From assembly GCA_000818945.1 (NCBI GenBank), contig KN805406.1, positions 62,001 through 126,000 of the forward strand: a DNA stretch of 64,000 nt. Direction: 5' to 3'. The notes beneath the pieces are model-generated. The model was not told the origin of the DNA, ran no database searches, and saw nothing but the letters and a program-made list of their open reading frames with translations. The DNA is from Schizochytrium sp. CCTCC M209059. Its lineage: Eukaryota; Sar; Bigyra; Thraustochytrida; Thraustochytriidae. Made by a program: the position numbers and the translations under genes. Shown here one piece after another: positions 10,543-19,754 of the stretch. Within the stretch, counting starts at the first letter, position 1, and each line of letters begins with the position of its first letter.

Positions 10543-11739
10543 ATGGCGACGACGCTTGCCGGCCGCGACGATGATGCGGTAGGGGGAGACCGCGCCCTCG
10601 AGATACGCGTGGAAGCGGACGCGCTCGAGCGCGGGAGCACCGACCCAGTGCACGCGACATGCCTCGTCGAGGCTTCTGACCACGCAGACCTCGGAACGCA
10701 AATCGAGGCGGCCGGGACGGACGCACTTGCACCGTGCCCAGCAGCGGCTGGGGCACGACGGCCGCGGCCCGCGTCGTGGGGCGATTATGACCATGCGAAA
10801 GGGACCTTGCAAGACATGCATGCGCCCACGTACGCCGAACTGGCCGAGGGCGACGTCGGTGTTCTCCGACGCCTTCACGAAACGTGCTTTCCTGTCAAGT
10901 ACAATGACAAATTTTACATGGATTTGGGCAAACGCACGTACCAGGATAAACCGCTTATTACCAGAGTTGCGCACAAACAGCGTCCAAAGCGGTTTGAGTT
11001 GCCCACTTCACACGCGCAAGGACAACATCGTCTCGTTCAGGATCATCACGGTCGAGATGGCAACATCTGCTCACCAAGTCTGGGGCCTTCCAACGCCGTC
11101 GCAAGTTCGAACGAACCGAGGTCGTCAAACCTCTCTTCCTCCTCTTCCTCTTCCTCCACCTACTCCTCTTCCACCACCACGACCACCACTTCTGGGCCAA
11201 TGATGAATGAAATTGGCGTTGAGTTTGTGATTCCAGATGCGCATCTTCGTTGGCCGCGGACAGACAATGATCAAGAAATGGAGACTCTTTTGCTTGGTGG
11301 CATTTCGGCGCAGCTCCGCAGTCTCAACGAGAACGATGTTGAGCAGCCTCGCCTCTCGGCTGCGTCAAAGCAAATGGGATACTATCTTGGCTGCTACGTG
11401 CTGACCATCGCAACACATCCGTATTGTCGGCGCTCCGGCGTAGGCAGCAAGCTCTTGGACTACGTAATCGAGACTGCTGCGTCCAATCCTGCCTGCGGCG
11501 TCGTGTACCTTCATGTTATCACGTATAATGAGGCAGCCTTACGATTTTACGAGCGCCACGGCTTTAGACGCGTTGAGACGCTCTCGGATTTTTATCGCAT
11601 CGACGGCCGTTCCTATAACGCCTATTTGTATGCCAAGTTCCTCGGAGAGGCCAAGCCAGATACTTCGCCCAAGACGTTGTGGGCAGCCTTTGTGCAGCAC
11701 GTGTCAAATTTTTTCTCCACCTTCTGGCACGAAAGGTGA
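10543..11739 (+). CDS. NAA60-like N-alpha-acetyltransferase (GNAT family)
   Basis: 398-residue GNAT protein. The N-terminal beta-alpha unit (LAEGDVGVLRRLHETCFPVK, then YNDKFYMDL) and the C-terminal core (YVLTIATHPYCRRSGVGSKL, then VVYLHVITYNEAALRFYERH) match the NAA60/HAT4 pattern. The core contains the acetyl-CoA-binding R-R-x-G-x-G-S loop near residue 300. Family knowledge: NAA60 acetylates N-termini of membrane proteins from the Golgi and anchors through C-terminal amphipathic helices; the tail KTLWAAFVQHVSNFFSTFWH fits that. Two oddities: an N-terminal extension of ~95 residues, and a ~90-residue insert between the two halves of the fold carrying poly-Ser/poly-Thr (about residues 192-223). 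ATG at 10543; AATAAA follows 60 bp after the stop. Confidence 0.8.
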   Translation: MATTLAGRDDDAVGGDRALEIRVEADALERGSTDPVHATCLVEASDHADLGTQIEAAGTDALAPCPAAAGARRPRPASWGDYDHAKGTLQDMHAPTYAELAEGDVGVLRRLHETCFPVKYNDKFYMDLGKRTYQDKPLITRVAHKQRPKRFELPTSHAQGQHRLVQDHHGRDGNICSPSLGPSNAVASSNEPRSSNLSSSSSSSSTYSSSTTTTTTSGPMMNEIGVEFVIPDAHLRWPRTDNDQEMETLLLGGISAQLRSLNENDVEQPRLSAASKQMGYYLGCYVLTIATHPYCRRSGVGSKLLDYVIETAASNPACGVVYLHVITYNEAALRFYERHGFRRVETLSDFYRIDGRSYNAYLYAKFLGEAKPDTSPKTLWAAFVQHVSNFFSTFWHER

Positions 11740-11799
11740 GCCAAATGTGTCGAGTCTCGCTAGCGGATCAGCCAGACCAAGTCTATAGGATTGAAATAG

Positions 11800-11805
11800 A
11801 ATAAA
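11800..11805 (+). promoter_or_regulatory. Polyadenylation signal AATAAA
   Basis: Canonical AATAAA 61 bp downstream of the N-acetyltransferase stop codon, on the coding strand, just before a hexamer repeat. Confidence 0.5.
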
Positions 11806-11853
11806 GTCAAGTCCGAGTCCGAGTCCAAGTCCGAGTCCGAGTCCCAGTCAAGT
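11806..11853. repeat. AGTCCG hexamer tandem repeat
   Basis: About seven imperfect copies of GTCCGA/GTCCAA immediately 3' of the N-acetyltransferase gene, in the spacer before the convergent bL31m-like gene. Microsatellite. Confidence 0.85.
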
Positions 11854-12048
11854 GTGTCCGCAGGCCCAGCTTTTTAACGTTGCAGGCGGCGGGAAAGCGA
11901 ACAGTCATGCATTTCTATTTCGCAAGTTCATAAATGTCTATATGTGTGTAGTCCCACGTGCGGCAGTGCCCGTGGTTCTCCTTTCTTGTCTATTTCTTTA
12001 TCGTTTTTTCTCCTTGCCGCCAGCCAGGTGAGCCAAGGGAATTTATAT

Positions 12049-12417
12049 TCAGCCTCGTCTTTTCCTCTTTTCGGCCTGCTCGCGCCGGCGCTCCTCGGCG
12101 GCACGAAGCTGCTCCTCGCGGGCCTTGGGCGACATCCACGCGGAACCGTTGGCCGTGTCAGTACGAAGACGCCACACGGGAAAGGCTTCAGGGTGCATGT
12201 TGGGCACCTGCACGGTGGCCCCGTTGCTCATCACCTGCATGGTCATCTTCTGCAGCGGCTGCTTGAACTCATCCGACGTGCGTCGCCGCTTATCCCTACG
12301 CTCCTTGCGCTTGATGTCGCCAGGGTCCTTGCTCCGCATCGTCACCATGCCGCGCGCCTGCACCAGCTGCTGCTGCTGCACCAGCTGCTGCCGGGCCAGC
12401 TTCGCGGACATGCCCAT
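12049..12417 (-). CDS. Putative mitochondrial ribosomal protein bL31m
   Basis: 122-residue basic protein. The N-terminus (MGMSAKLARQQLVQQQQLVQ) is Gln-rich with no acidic residue for 30 positions, compatible with a mitochondrial presequence. The core MTMQVMSNGATVQVPNMHPE followed by PVWRLRTDTANGSAW resembles the 'V-LSDGST ... LTRD-NPLW' pattern I recall from fungal/protist bL31m; that is memory-based and needs an HMM search. The C-terminus is a charged helix (EEQLRAAEERRREQAEKRKR). The start is the ATG at 12415-12417 (reverse); a second ATG two codons later is possible. The longer open frame upstream (to 13119) overlaps the divergent gene and is spurious. It shares a 382-bp divergent promoter with another mitochondrial gene. 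Confidence 0.5.
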   Translation of the reverse strand: MGMSAKLARQQLVQQQQLVQARGMVTMRSKDPGDIKRKERRDKRRRTSDEFKQPLQKMTMQVMSNGATVQVPNMHPEAFPVWRLRTDTANGSAWMSPKAREEQLRAAEERRREQAEKRKRRG

Positions 12418-12799
12418 GTCCGCCGCACACGGCGCCGCGCCGCAGGTCCGGCGCGGCGCCTTGCTCTGCTCTCGAGTCCATCGAAAGCGCCGCCGCCGCA
12501 AGTCGGCTATGGCGCGCGGCCAAGTGCGCTTCGGCGCGCGAGGCAGTCGAGTATCGCGCCCCCGGCCGCCGCGGGCCGCCGCAAGTGGAGAATGCGGCGC
12601 GCAAGTGGGGAATGAGCGGCGCGCAAGTGCGCGGGCCGCGCGCAAGTGGGCCAAATGGAATCGCGCCACGTGCGGCGGCGTCAAATCCGAAAGCTGGCCA
12701 GGCCAAGCAGCAGGTCTGTTTTGTGCAGCAGAGGGAGGCGGCGCAGACCTGCATCGCGCCGCGTGGCTGCTCAAGAGACACGGAGAAGAGAACCGCGAG
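12418..12799. promoter_or_regulatory. Divergent promoter with six ACTTGCG-type motifs
   Basis: Spacer between the bL31m-like gene (-) and the sulfhydrylase fusion gene (+). On the reverse strand it carries the motif W-T-W/N4/ACTTGCG at 12497-12510, 12580-12593 and 12600-12613. Weaker or variant copies are at 12519-12532 (ACTTGGC), 12622-12635 and 12641-12654. All six point toward the bL31m-like start, at about -80 to -240. The same motif occurs in three other upstream regions in this window. Confidence 0.5.
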
Positions 12800-14827
12800 A
12801 TGTTGCCGCGCGCGACGAGCTCGCTCGCAAGAGTAGCCGCGGCGACGCGGCAGCATGGGAGCCGCGCCTGCGTCGCGGCGCTGTACACGACGAGCGCGAC
12901 CTCGAGGAGCGCGAGGACGCCCGCGGTCTCGTCGCGGCTGACGCCGCCCGTGCAGAGGACGGAAAAGCGGACGCTGGCGAGCGACGCAACCACGGAGAAT
13001 GCCAGCCTGCCGCCGCTCGAGTACGAGGATGAGTTCCTGGGATCGATTCTGGCGTCGACAAAGCGCATCGCCATGATCGGCGCGAGCGGAAACTGGAAAA
13101 GACCCTCGTTTTTTGCCATGAAGTACCTGCAGAAGAAGGGCTACGAAGTCATTCCCGTCAATCCGGGCATGGCGGGCAAGGAGATCCTTGGCGCAAAGTG
13201 TTACGCCTCTCTGGCCGAAGTCCCTGGCCCAATCGACATGGTCGATATCTTTCGAAGCTCGGACGCCGCGCTCGAGGTGACCAAGGACGCAATCCAGCGC
13301 AAAGACGAAAAGAACATTCGCGTTGTTTGGATGCAGCTTGGCGTGCGGAACGAGGAAGCTCGCGAGCTTTGCGAGGCCAACGGCGTCCAGGTCGTCATGG
13401 ACCGTTGTCCTAAAATCGAATTCTCCCGCCTCTTTGGCGAGCTGGGCTGGCATGGATTTAATAGTGGTGTCATCAGCAGCAAACGCAGACAGGTTGGCCG
13501 TGCCCCCGGCGCTGGCAGCAGCCAGTCTGCGCCAACGTTCTCGGGCCTTGAAACACGCTGCGTCCATTCCGGAACACCCCCCGACGCCAACACCGGAGCC
13601 CGTGCGTTTCCCATATACCAAACGTCTGGATACGTCTTTGAGGACGTCGATGATGCCGCGAGCCTTTTCAACTTGCAGTCCTTTGGCAATATCTACGGAC
13701 GTCTGAGCAACCCGACAGTGGCCGCCCTCGAGGAGCGCATTTGCACACTGGAAGGTGGGCGCGGCGCCACCTGCACGGCATCTGGCCACGCGGCTCAGCT
13801 TGTCGCGCTCTTTACGCTCATGGGTCCGGGAGACCACTTTGTGGCCTCCAAGAACCTTTACGGTGGATCTTTCAACCAATTCAAGAAAATGCAGGAAAAG
13901 TTTGGCTGGACCTGCACGCACGTTGATGTCGATGACCCCAGCGCCGTGCGCGAGGCGCTCAGTCATCCTCGCTGCAAGCTTCTTTGGGTAGAGAGTCTCG
14001 CAAATCCCGGTGGCGTTATTTCCGATATCGAAATGCTTTCTGGTCTCACAAAGGAAGCCGGTGTTCCCCTGGCGGTTGATAACACCATGGCCACCCCTGC
14101 GCTCTGTCAACCAGGTGCATTTGGCGCCGATCTGGTCGTGCACAGCACTACAAAGTTTCTCTCGGGCAATGGCACCTCGCTCGGGGGCTGCGTCGTTGAC
14201 ATGGGTTCCTTCGACTGGAGTTCCGTTCCCGCCGACAAGTTTCCGAGTCTAACGCAGCCCGAGCCTGGTTACCATGGCCTTACCTTTTGGGAAAGCTTTG
14301 GCGACCTCGCATTTACAACCCATGCTCACGCCGTTGGTCTGCGCGACCTTGGTCCCACTATGGCACCCATGAATGCCTTTCTCACGCTACTTGGTACCGA
14401 AACCTTGGCGCTGCGCATGGATCGACACGTTGAGAACGCCTCAAAGGTCGCCACCTTTCTTGAAGCACAGCCTGAGGTGGCGTGGGTCTCGTACGCAGGT
14501 CTCGAGTCCTCCTCTTACTACACGCGTGCGCAAAAGTATCTTCCTCGCGGAGCCGGCAGCGTCTTCACATTTGGTCTCAAGGGCGGATTCAAGGCCGGCG
14601 TCGACTTCGTAGAGAACCTCCATCTCGTCTCGCATGTAGCCAATCTTGGAGACTCTCGATCTCTGGCCCTTCATCCTGCTTCCACAACGCACCGACAGCT
14701 CAGTGACGAGCAGCGTACAGCCGCCGGCGCCGGGGATGATGTCATTCGTCTCAGCATTGGATTGGAGACGGCTGAAGACATTATCAGCGACATGAAGCAT
14801 GCCTTTTCCAAGATTGTGCAGGTCTAA
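12800..14827 (+). CDS. Mitochondrial fusion: CoA-binding domain + O-acetylhomoserine sulfhydrylase
   Basis: 675 residues. Residues 1-65 are rich in Arg, Ser and Ala and start MLPRATSSLARVAAATRQHG, a typical mitochondrial presequence. Residues ~76-222 form a YccU-type CoA-binding Rossmann domain (IAMIGASGNWKRPSFFAMKY, VIPVNPGMAGKEILG). Residues ~247-675 are a Cys/Met-metabolism PLP enzyme of the O-acetylhomoserine aminocarboxypropyltransferase/sulfhydrylase type (FPIYQTSGYVF, NIYGRLSNPT, VDNTMATP), with the PLP-forming lysine near 452 in HSTTKFLSGNGTSLGG. Expected reaction: O-acetylhomoserine + sulfide to homocysteine + acetate. The start is the ATG at 12800; further upstream frame is promoter. 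The two domains are usually separate proteins. The CoA-binding part may sense or bind acyl-CoA in sulfur assimilation, which is inference. Confidence 0.9.
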   Translation: MLPRATSSLARVAAATRQHGSRACVAALYTTSATSRSARTPAVSSRLTPPVQRTEKRTLASDATTENASLPPLEYEDEFLGSILASTKRIAMIGASGNWKRPSFFAMKYLQKKGYEVIPVNPGMAGKEILGAKCYASLAEVPGPIDMVDIFRSSDAALEVTKDAIQRKDEKNIRVVWMQLGVRNEEARELCEANGVQVVMDRCPKIEFSRLFGELGWHGFNSGVISSKRRQVGRAPGAGSSQSAPTFSGLETRCVHSGTPPDANTGARAFPIYQTSGYVFEDVDDAASLFNLQSFGNIYGRLSNPTVAALEERICTLEGGRGATCTASGHAAQLVALFTLMGPGDHFVASKNLYGGSFNQFKKMQEKFGWTCTHVDVDDPSAVREALSHPRCKLLWVESLANPGGVISDIEMLSGLTKEAGVPLAVDNTMATPALCQPGAFGADLVVHSTTKFLSGNGTSLGGCVVDMGSFDWSSVPADKFPSLTQPEPGYHGLTFWESFGDLAFTTHAHAVGLRDLGPTMAPMNAFLTLLGTETLALRMDRHVENASKVATFLEAQPEVAWVSYAGLESSSYYTRAQKYLPRGAGSVFTFGLKGGFKAGVDFVENLHLVSHVANLGDSRSLALHPASTTHRQLSDEQRTAAGAGDDVIRLSIGLETAEDIISDMKHAFSKIVQV

Positions 14828-15231
14828 ATCCGTATTGTAATTTGGTGGGGGGGAGAAGAATGTGCTCTTTTGTTTTTAATTTCGGTTTCTTAGAATAATT
14901 GGTTCTTTGTCTTGAAAGCAAGCAATGAAAACTTATTGGGTGACTTGCAACTACAATACCTTCGGAAAGAGCATGAGCGAACTGTTCGTAATGTTGACAG
15001 TCGGGATGATCGACAGGAATGCCAGTTCCTCATTTCAGACTTTACCTGGATGTTAAGCCTAAAAACGATGCACTGCACGAATGACGCGTGCCTTACGGAT
15101 AACTCCAAACGCACCCCGGGGCCGGTTCTGACAGAAAGGGTGAAAAATCTTAAAATCGAAATAAAATTTACACGGACATACAAAATTGGGACGCTGATCA
15201 TAGCGCAGCTCTGCAACAGCAAGGAATGTGC
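14828..15231. other. Convergent 3' intergenic region
   Basis: About 400 bp between two converging stops. AT-richer than the flanks, with a GAAATAAAATTT stretch near 15160. No gene seen. Confidence 0.6.
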
Positions 15232-18180
15232 TTAGTTGCAAATGCCGCTGGAGAACTTCATGAGCGCAAGTTGAACACCTGGGTTGCGGAGCAGAAAGTC
15301 TTTAAAGCCGAGAATGTCGATCTCAAATACGGTGGCATCCGTCTTGGCCTTGAGACTTCGCGTCTGCCTGTCTGTTTCAATGACTGCGTCCGAGGTCTCC
15401 TCCACATCGCCAAGCACGGCAACACGAAGCACATGATCGGGAATGAAGAGACCACCCATGTGAAGCTCTACCATGCCGCGTTTTCGAATACCGCGACCAC
15501 GAGGTAGCCCGCTGCCGCGATTCATTTTCTTCTTCAAGTTTGTTCCATCCATTGGCTGGAAAGTCGCTGCCGGGCTACCCTCACCGGCGTCACCATCCCC
15601 AGACTGTATTGGCCCACCATCTCCTTGGCCCACAGCTTCTGCTGCTGCTTCTGCGATGTCAGTGCGACATGTCTCCCGTGAAACAGTCAAAGTCCCCAAG
15701 GAAACGATGAAGACATTCTTGCCAATGTCGCCGCAGCGGAGGAGCTCCTCGCCAGCGGTCAAACGTCGCGGGGTCTGCGTCAGGCTTTGAAGTTGCGTCT
15801 TTTGCGGAAAGGACAAATGGCACAAGACTGGGTTCTTCTTGAGCGCGCCAGAGAAACCTTGACTTCGCATTTTTTCGAGCGTGAGAAGGCGCTGATGCAC
15901 GTCAGGACACGCCCGAAGGAATTGATTAAAGGCGAACTTGTTGAAATCGAGCACCGAGACATCGGTGATGGCTGTGAGGTGCATTTCTTCCGTTTCTCCG
16001 GTCATGGCAGATATCTCGCCAAAGTAGTCGCCCAACTTGAGGTACATTGGACTGCGGCCCTCGCGAGCCACCTTGAGCACGCCGCCTGCAACAATGAGAA
16101 AGACACCGCCCACGTGCCCGCGCAGCTCGAAGCCAGCCTTGTACGTTCGCCGCGAGGCCAACTGCAGGATCTGAATACATTGGCCGATGTCTGCGTCGCG
16201 AAAAACGTCCGTCTTGGCGCACAGTTGCAAGGTGTGGATGGCCAAGTCCGTTTTGCGTGGCTTTTCGTGGATCACAATCGTATTTTCAAAGCCCGATTTT
16301 GCTTTGCGGAGTCCAGCCTTCTCCGCAGCATCGTCTGCGATGTGCACGGCGTAAAGATTGGCCTTGACGCTTTCCGGCTGATTTTGCAGCGTGGAAGGCG
16401 GCGTGTGTGTTGGAGGCACACCGCACTCGTGCAAGACCACATCACAGTCCCAAGGAAAGTTCATGAGAGCGCGTTTGCGCTCAGCGCTAATGATGCCGCG
16501 CTCTTCCAACATGTCAAAGCCCTCGTTGTCGTTGAATGTGTCTGCAGAATACGACAGCGTCTTGCCGCCGCAAGCCACCTTGAAGCCCACGCAAGGAAGC
16601 GCGTGCAAGGCGTAGAAAAAGTGAAAGATGCCTCCCAAGAGATATGCAGGCTGCGCGATGGATACCTCGTGAAAGTCAAAGAGGTTTTTCAGGAAACTCG
16701 ACTTGAGTCCAGAGACGGCAGAGTACTTGCGCAGGAAGTGCTCACAAATGGTCCGCGTAGTGACCAGTGTGGTGCGCCGCTCCTTGAGGATCTTTTGAAA
16801 GGTTCCGGCATCGTGGTCAGCGTGGCAGTGGGTAAGCACCACGTGCGTGACGAGGCGAGGCGAGACGCCATTCATGGACAAGAAGGCGTCGCAATGCGGA
16901 GGAGGATCCACGGCAACACCATGCCCATGCATCCAGATGATAAAGCCCGTCGTGGTCCCGCTCTTGTCGAATCCATGCGAGCTACCAAGCATGGTGACGC
17001 CGAACTGCGGCGGCACGAACGCCCCGGTGTTCATAAGGCAATACACCTCATTATCCGGGTCGGAAATATCTGGAGCCTGAGGCTTGAGTTTAGGAACCGA
17101 AAAGGAGTCGTGCTGGTGATCATTACAGTCGGGATCCTTGGTTTCTTCCTCCTCGCATTCCATTTCGGGTCCAATGATCTCCATGTCGCGCTCGAGAATG
17201 ACAATCTCCTTGAACTGCTTTTCAAGCGCCTGGGGTGTCGGTACGTAGCTTGCCATCTCGTATGTGATTTTGGCGGTTTCGACCCCATTTTCAAGAACCA
17301 CATAACACCCCTCGTGCGGGACATCAATGACGCGCAAGGAATACTCACCTAGATGAGAACCCATGTGGGAGAGGTCTGCGACCCCTGCGTTGTCGAAAAG
17401 TGTGAAGCGGATGAGCGTATCGCACGAGATTTCGCGCCCGTTGCGGGGCTCTTTAAAATAGTCGATTTCCTTGCGCAGGTTGGGGCGCGCGGCAAAGGCT
17501 TCCTCATCAGGGAACTTGCCGTATTCGTCGTCCTGGTAGAGGAACTCGTCTGCAGGGCCTTCAAGGGTTTCTTTGAAAGCCGTGCGAAGATCGTGCTCCT
17601 GGTCTTCTGTGACGAGAACGCCCACGTCCTTTTGCAGAATGAAAAAGTTAAAATAAGCTGGGAATTCAATCTCCGCAACATTCATGCCAAGCTCGAGATG
17701 AAAGCGTTCGTGCGGGACAACAAAGATGCTTGGGACGTTGAGACCCAGCGTCATGGCGTCTTTGATGGTGTCGGGAGGAATTCCGAACTGAATGGCACCC
17801 GCCAAGGTCTTCACGTAAACACCTCCTCGAGGCAGACGGACCATTGTCTCTTTGAGAGCGTCAGAGTCTGGTTGCCTCGAGTTTAAAGCAGAGTGGATGC
17901 CGCCGTACGCCTGTGTGCTCAGCCGTGTGAATGTGGTTGATGTGCTGACAGACTTTCGGTCATTATCTTCATCATCAGCCTCTGCGCCATCGAGCGTATT
18001 TCGCTGAGCGGAACTCGATGCGACCTCGATTTGGCTGGAGGAAATGCAACCGACATCAGTACCTCCACGAAGTTTTCTGGTTTCTGCTTCGCTGATTTTT
18101 GTGCCACTATGCTCTGTGTTCCCTGCAACAATGACAACGTCAGAGTCGATGGAGGCCGGAACGCTTCCTGCAGCGCCCAT
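15232..18180 (-). CDS. Metallo-beta-lactamase fold protein with two cyclic-nucleotide-binding-like domains
   Basis: 982 residues, ATG at 18178-18180 (reverse). The N-terminus MGAAGSVPAS fits an N-myristoylation signal (Gly2, Ser6), so membrane attachment is likely. Residues ~100-330 form an unrecognised N-terminal domain. Residues ~400-640 are a metallo-beta-lactamase fold with HCHADHDAG (HxHxDH metal site, near 449) and later SYSADTF and VVLHECG. Two cNMP-binding-like folds follow (~660-790 and ~795-980). In the first, LGDYFGEISAMTGETEEMHL keeps the FGE of the phosphate-binding cassette but lacks the usual PRAA arginine, so cyclic-nucleotide binding is doubtful. The second is more degenerate and interrupted by a Gly/Asp-rich insert. 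Likely a membrane-tethered hydrolase with a regulatory sensor; substrate unknown. Confidence 0.8.
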   Translation of the reverse strand: MGAAGSVPASIDSDVVIVAGNTEHSGTKISEAETRKLRGGTDVGCISSSQIEVASSSAQRNTLDGAEADDEDNDRKSVSTSTTFTRLSTQAYGGIHSALNSRQPDSDALKETMVRLPRGGVYVKTLAGAIQFGIPPDTIKDAMTLGLNVPSIFVVPHERFHLELGMNVAEIEFPAYFNFFILQKDVGVLVTEDQEHDLRTAFKETLEGPADEFLYQDDEYGKFPDEEAFAARPNLRKEIDYFKEPRNGREISCDTLIRFTLFDNAGVADLSHMGSHLGEYSLRVIDVPHEGCYVVLENGVETAKITYEMASYVPTPQALEKQFKEIVILERDMEIIGPEMECEEEETKDPDCNDHQHDSFSVPKLKPQAPDISDPDNEVYCLMNTGAFVPPQFGVTMLGSSHGFDKSGTTTGFIIWMHGHGVAVDPPPHCDAFLSMNGVSPRLVTHVVLTHCHADHDAGTFQKILKERRTTLVTTRTICEHFLRKYSAVSGLKSSFLKNLFDFHEVSIAQPAYLLGGIFHFFYALHALPCVGFKVACGGKTLSYSADTFNDNEGFDMLEERGIISAERKRALMNFPWDCDVVLHECGVPPTHTPPSTLQNQPESVKANLYAVHIADDAAEKAGLRKAKSGFENTIVIHEKPRKTDLAIHTLQLCAKTDVFRDADIGQCIQILQLASRRTYKAGFELRGHVGGVFLIVAGGVLKVAREGRSPMYLKLGDYFGEISAMTGETEEMHLTAITDVSVLDFNKFAFNQFLRACPDVHQRLLTLEKMRSQGFSGALKKNPVLCHLSFPQKTQLQSLTQTPRRLTAGEELLRCGDIGKNVFIVSLGTLTVSRETCRTDIAEAAAEAVGQGDGGPIQSGDGDAGEGSPAATFQPMDGTNLKKKMNRGSGLPRGRGIRKRGMVELHMGGLFIPDHVLRVAVLGDVEETSDAVIETDRQTRSLKAKTDATVFEIDILGFKDFLLRNPGVQLALMKFSSGICN

Positions 18181-19754
18181 GGTGAGTACGAAGACGCCAA
18201 AAGAGTGCTGTCGTAGAAGTCAAAGCTGGTGTGAGACACGTCGAAGCTACCGGTGAACAGGTCTTTCTGTTTTCCTTTTTTTTTTGCTCGCGTCGCCCGG
18301 AGCTCTTGCTCTTGCTCTTACTCTTGCGCACCGCCACTGGCGTGGTGTGACGATCGAGACAGGCCTAGGAACTCGACTGACCGGGACGGAGCAAATTAGC
18401 TTGCTTGCACCTCGTGCTCTGACTTCGGCTGGTGGGTGCCCGCCCTCGTGCGTCGTGCGATCAAAGTTTGCTCGCGCGCACACCTCTCGACGCGTTAATT
18501 CCTCCTGTGAGCTCGCCTGCTCTTTTGCACTTTACGTCGGCTTTGCTTTGCTTTCAGTCTGCTTAAGTTTCGTTTGTTTTGCTTTCGAGAGCTTTGACTT
18601 TGTGTCTTGCTTGCCTGATTGCCCGAAATCGCAGCTTTAGGCGAAGGAGGGAATGAGGCGCAATGCCCTAGGATGATCTCGCATGAACGCACACAAATGC
18701 CGAACAGAGCGAACGGGTAGAGAAGGGGTTTCCTCGATTTCTTCGATCTCGATTCGCTCAAGGCGTGAGTGCATGCGAGTGTACGCGCACTTTAGTTAGC
18801 CAGCTCAACGCATTTACGCTTTTTCTTTTCTTCAAACGAATTATTTACCCTGGCGTGGGCGACCACTAGCTTCACTTTTTAGTAGGAAGAAGGTAGCTTC
18901 CCCGCCGCATCCTCCTTTTCACCTAGAAACCTTCTTCCTCGGGGCCCCATCTTTTTCTCCACGGCCGGGCCGCCCATACATTTCACTCCTCAAAAGCTCC
19001 GTTTATCCGTTGAGAATGTTTGCAACCTTTAGAATTTCTGAAGCGCCGACAACGCCGATCATGCATTGGAACATCGGGAGCATTTGGAACGGATACTGTG
19101 GCTTTGGGGCCGAATACAGCACTTGCGGGTGCAAAAACGTCCCTTGCGGGGCCGCCAATAGCTGACTTGCGGGGCCCGCATACCCGACTTGCGGCCCGGC
19201 TTGGCGACCACCGCCTGGCAGCCTAATCCTGATCCTCGGCCCGCCGCAACGCAGCGCCTTCGGTCTCGCTCCGGCGCCGCTCGCGGCCTTGCGCGCGCGT
19301 CCCTGCGGCCCTCCCTCTCCTTCCCGCCCTCCTCTCTCCCTCCCCCCTCCCTCCCGGCCCGCTTCGCTGCGGAGCCGCGCGGGCGCGAGAGCCGAGGCGA
19401 GGAAGCCGGAGAAGCGCGGCGGCGACGTCGAGAACGCGCTGCGCGACGCACCGCTGCGCCCGCGACGACGCCCGAGAAGCTTTCTCTCTTTCCCACTCTC
19501 TCTCCCCGCGCCCGCGCGCAGGCAGACCTCTTAGTGCTCCGCGCGCGCGTCGGTGCGCGAGAGGCCGAGCTCAGCAAGCGAGCTAGCCAGCTAGTTAGCT
19601 AGCAAGCAAGCCAGCAAGCAAGCAAGCACGCAAGCACGCAAGCAAGGAGCCCGAAGGCGTCGGTCGCCCGCTCGCTCGTTGCGCTACAGCAGGAGCGAGA
19701 GTTGCGTAGCCCGGCCTTGGTGGCTGGCTTACGTGCAGGGCAAGGAAAGAGAAG
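18181..19754. other. Divergent intergenic region (MBL/cNMP protein / Mo25)
   Basis: About 1.57 kb with no convincing gene. Contents: a CTTTGCTTTG-like pyrimidine region near 18535-18600, an ACTTGCG motif cluster at 19114-19193, C/T-rich runs at 19300-19360, and AGCT/GCAAGCAA repeats at 19576-19645 just before the Mo25 5' UTR. Confidence 0.55.
19114..19193 (+). promoter_or_regulatory. Cluster of four ATA-N4-ACTTGCG motifs
   Basis: Copies at 19114-19127 (ATA CAGC ACTTGCG), 19135-19148 (AAA CGTC CCTTGCG), 19158-19171 (ATA GCTG ACTTGCG) and 19180-19193 (ATA CCCG ACTTGCG). All are on the plus strand, facing the Mo25 gene whose ATG is 560-640 bp downstream. Copies start 21-23 bp apart, about two helical turns. 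Confidence 0.5.

Noticed and set aside
12049..14143. Long reverse frames of 356 and 615 codons
   Set aside because: They overlap the sulfhydrylase fusion gene in antisense; only the last 122 codons before 12049 (the bL31m-like part) make sense.
15787..17352. 521-codon forward frame
   Set aside because: Antisense shadow of the metallo-beta-lactamase/cNMP gene, caused by high GC.
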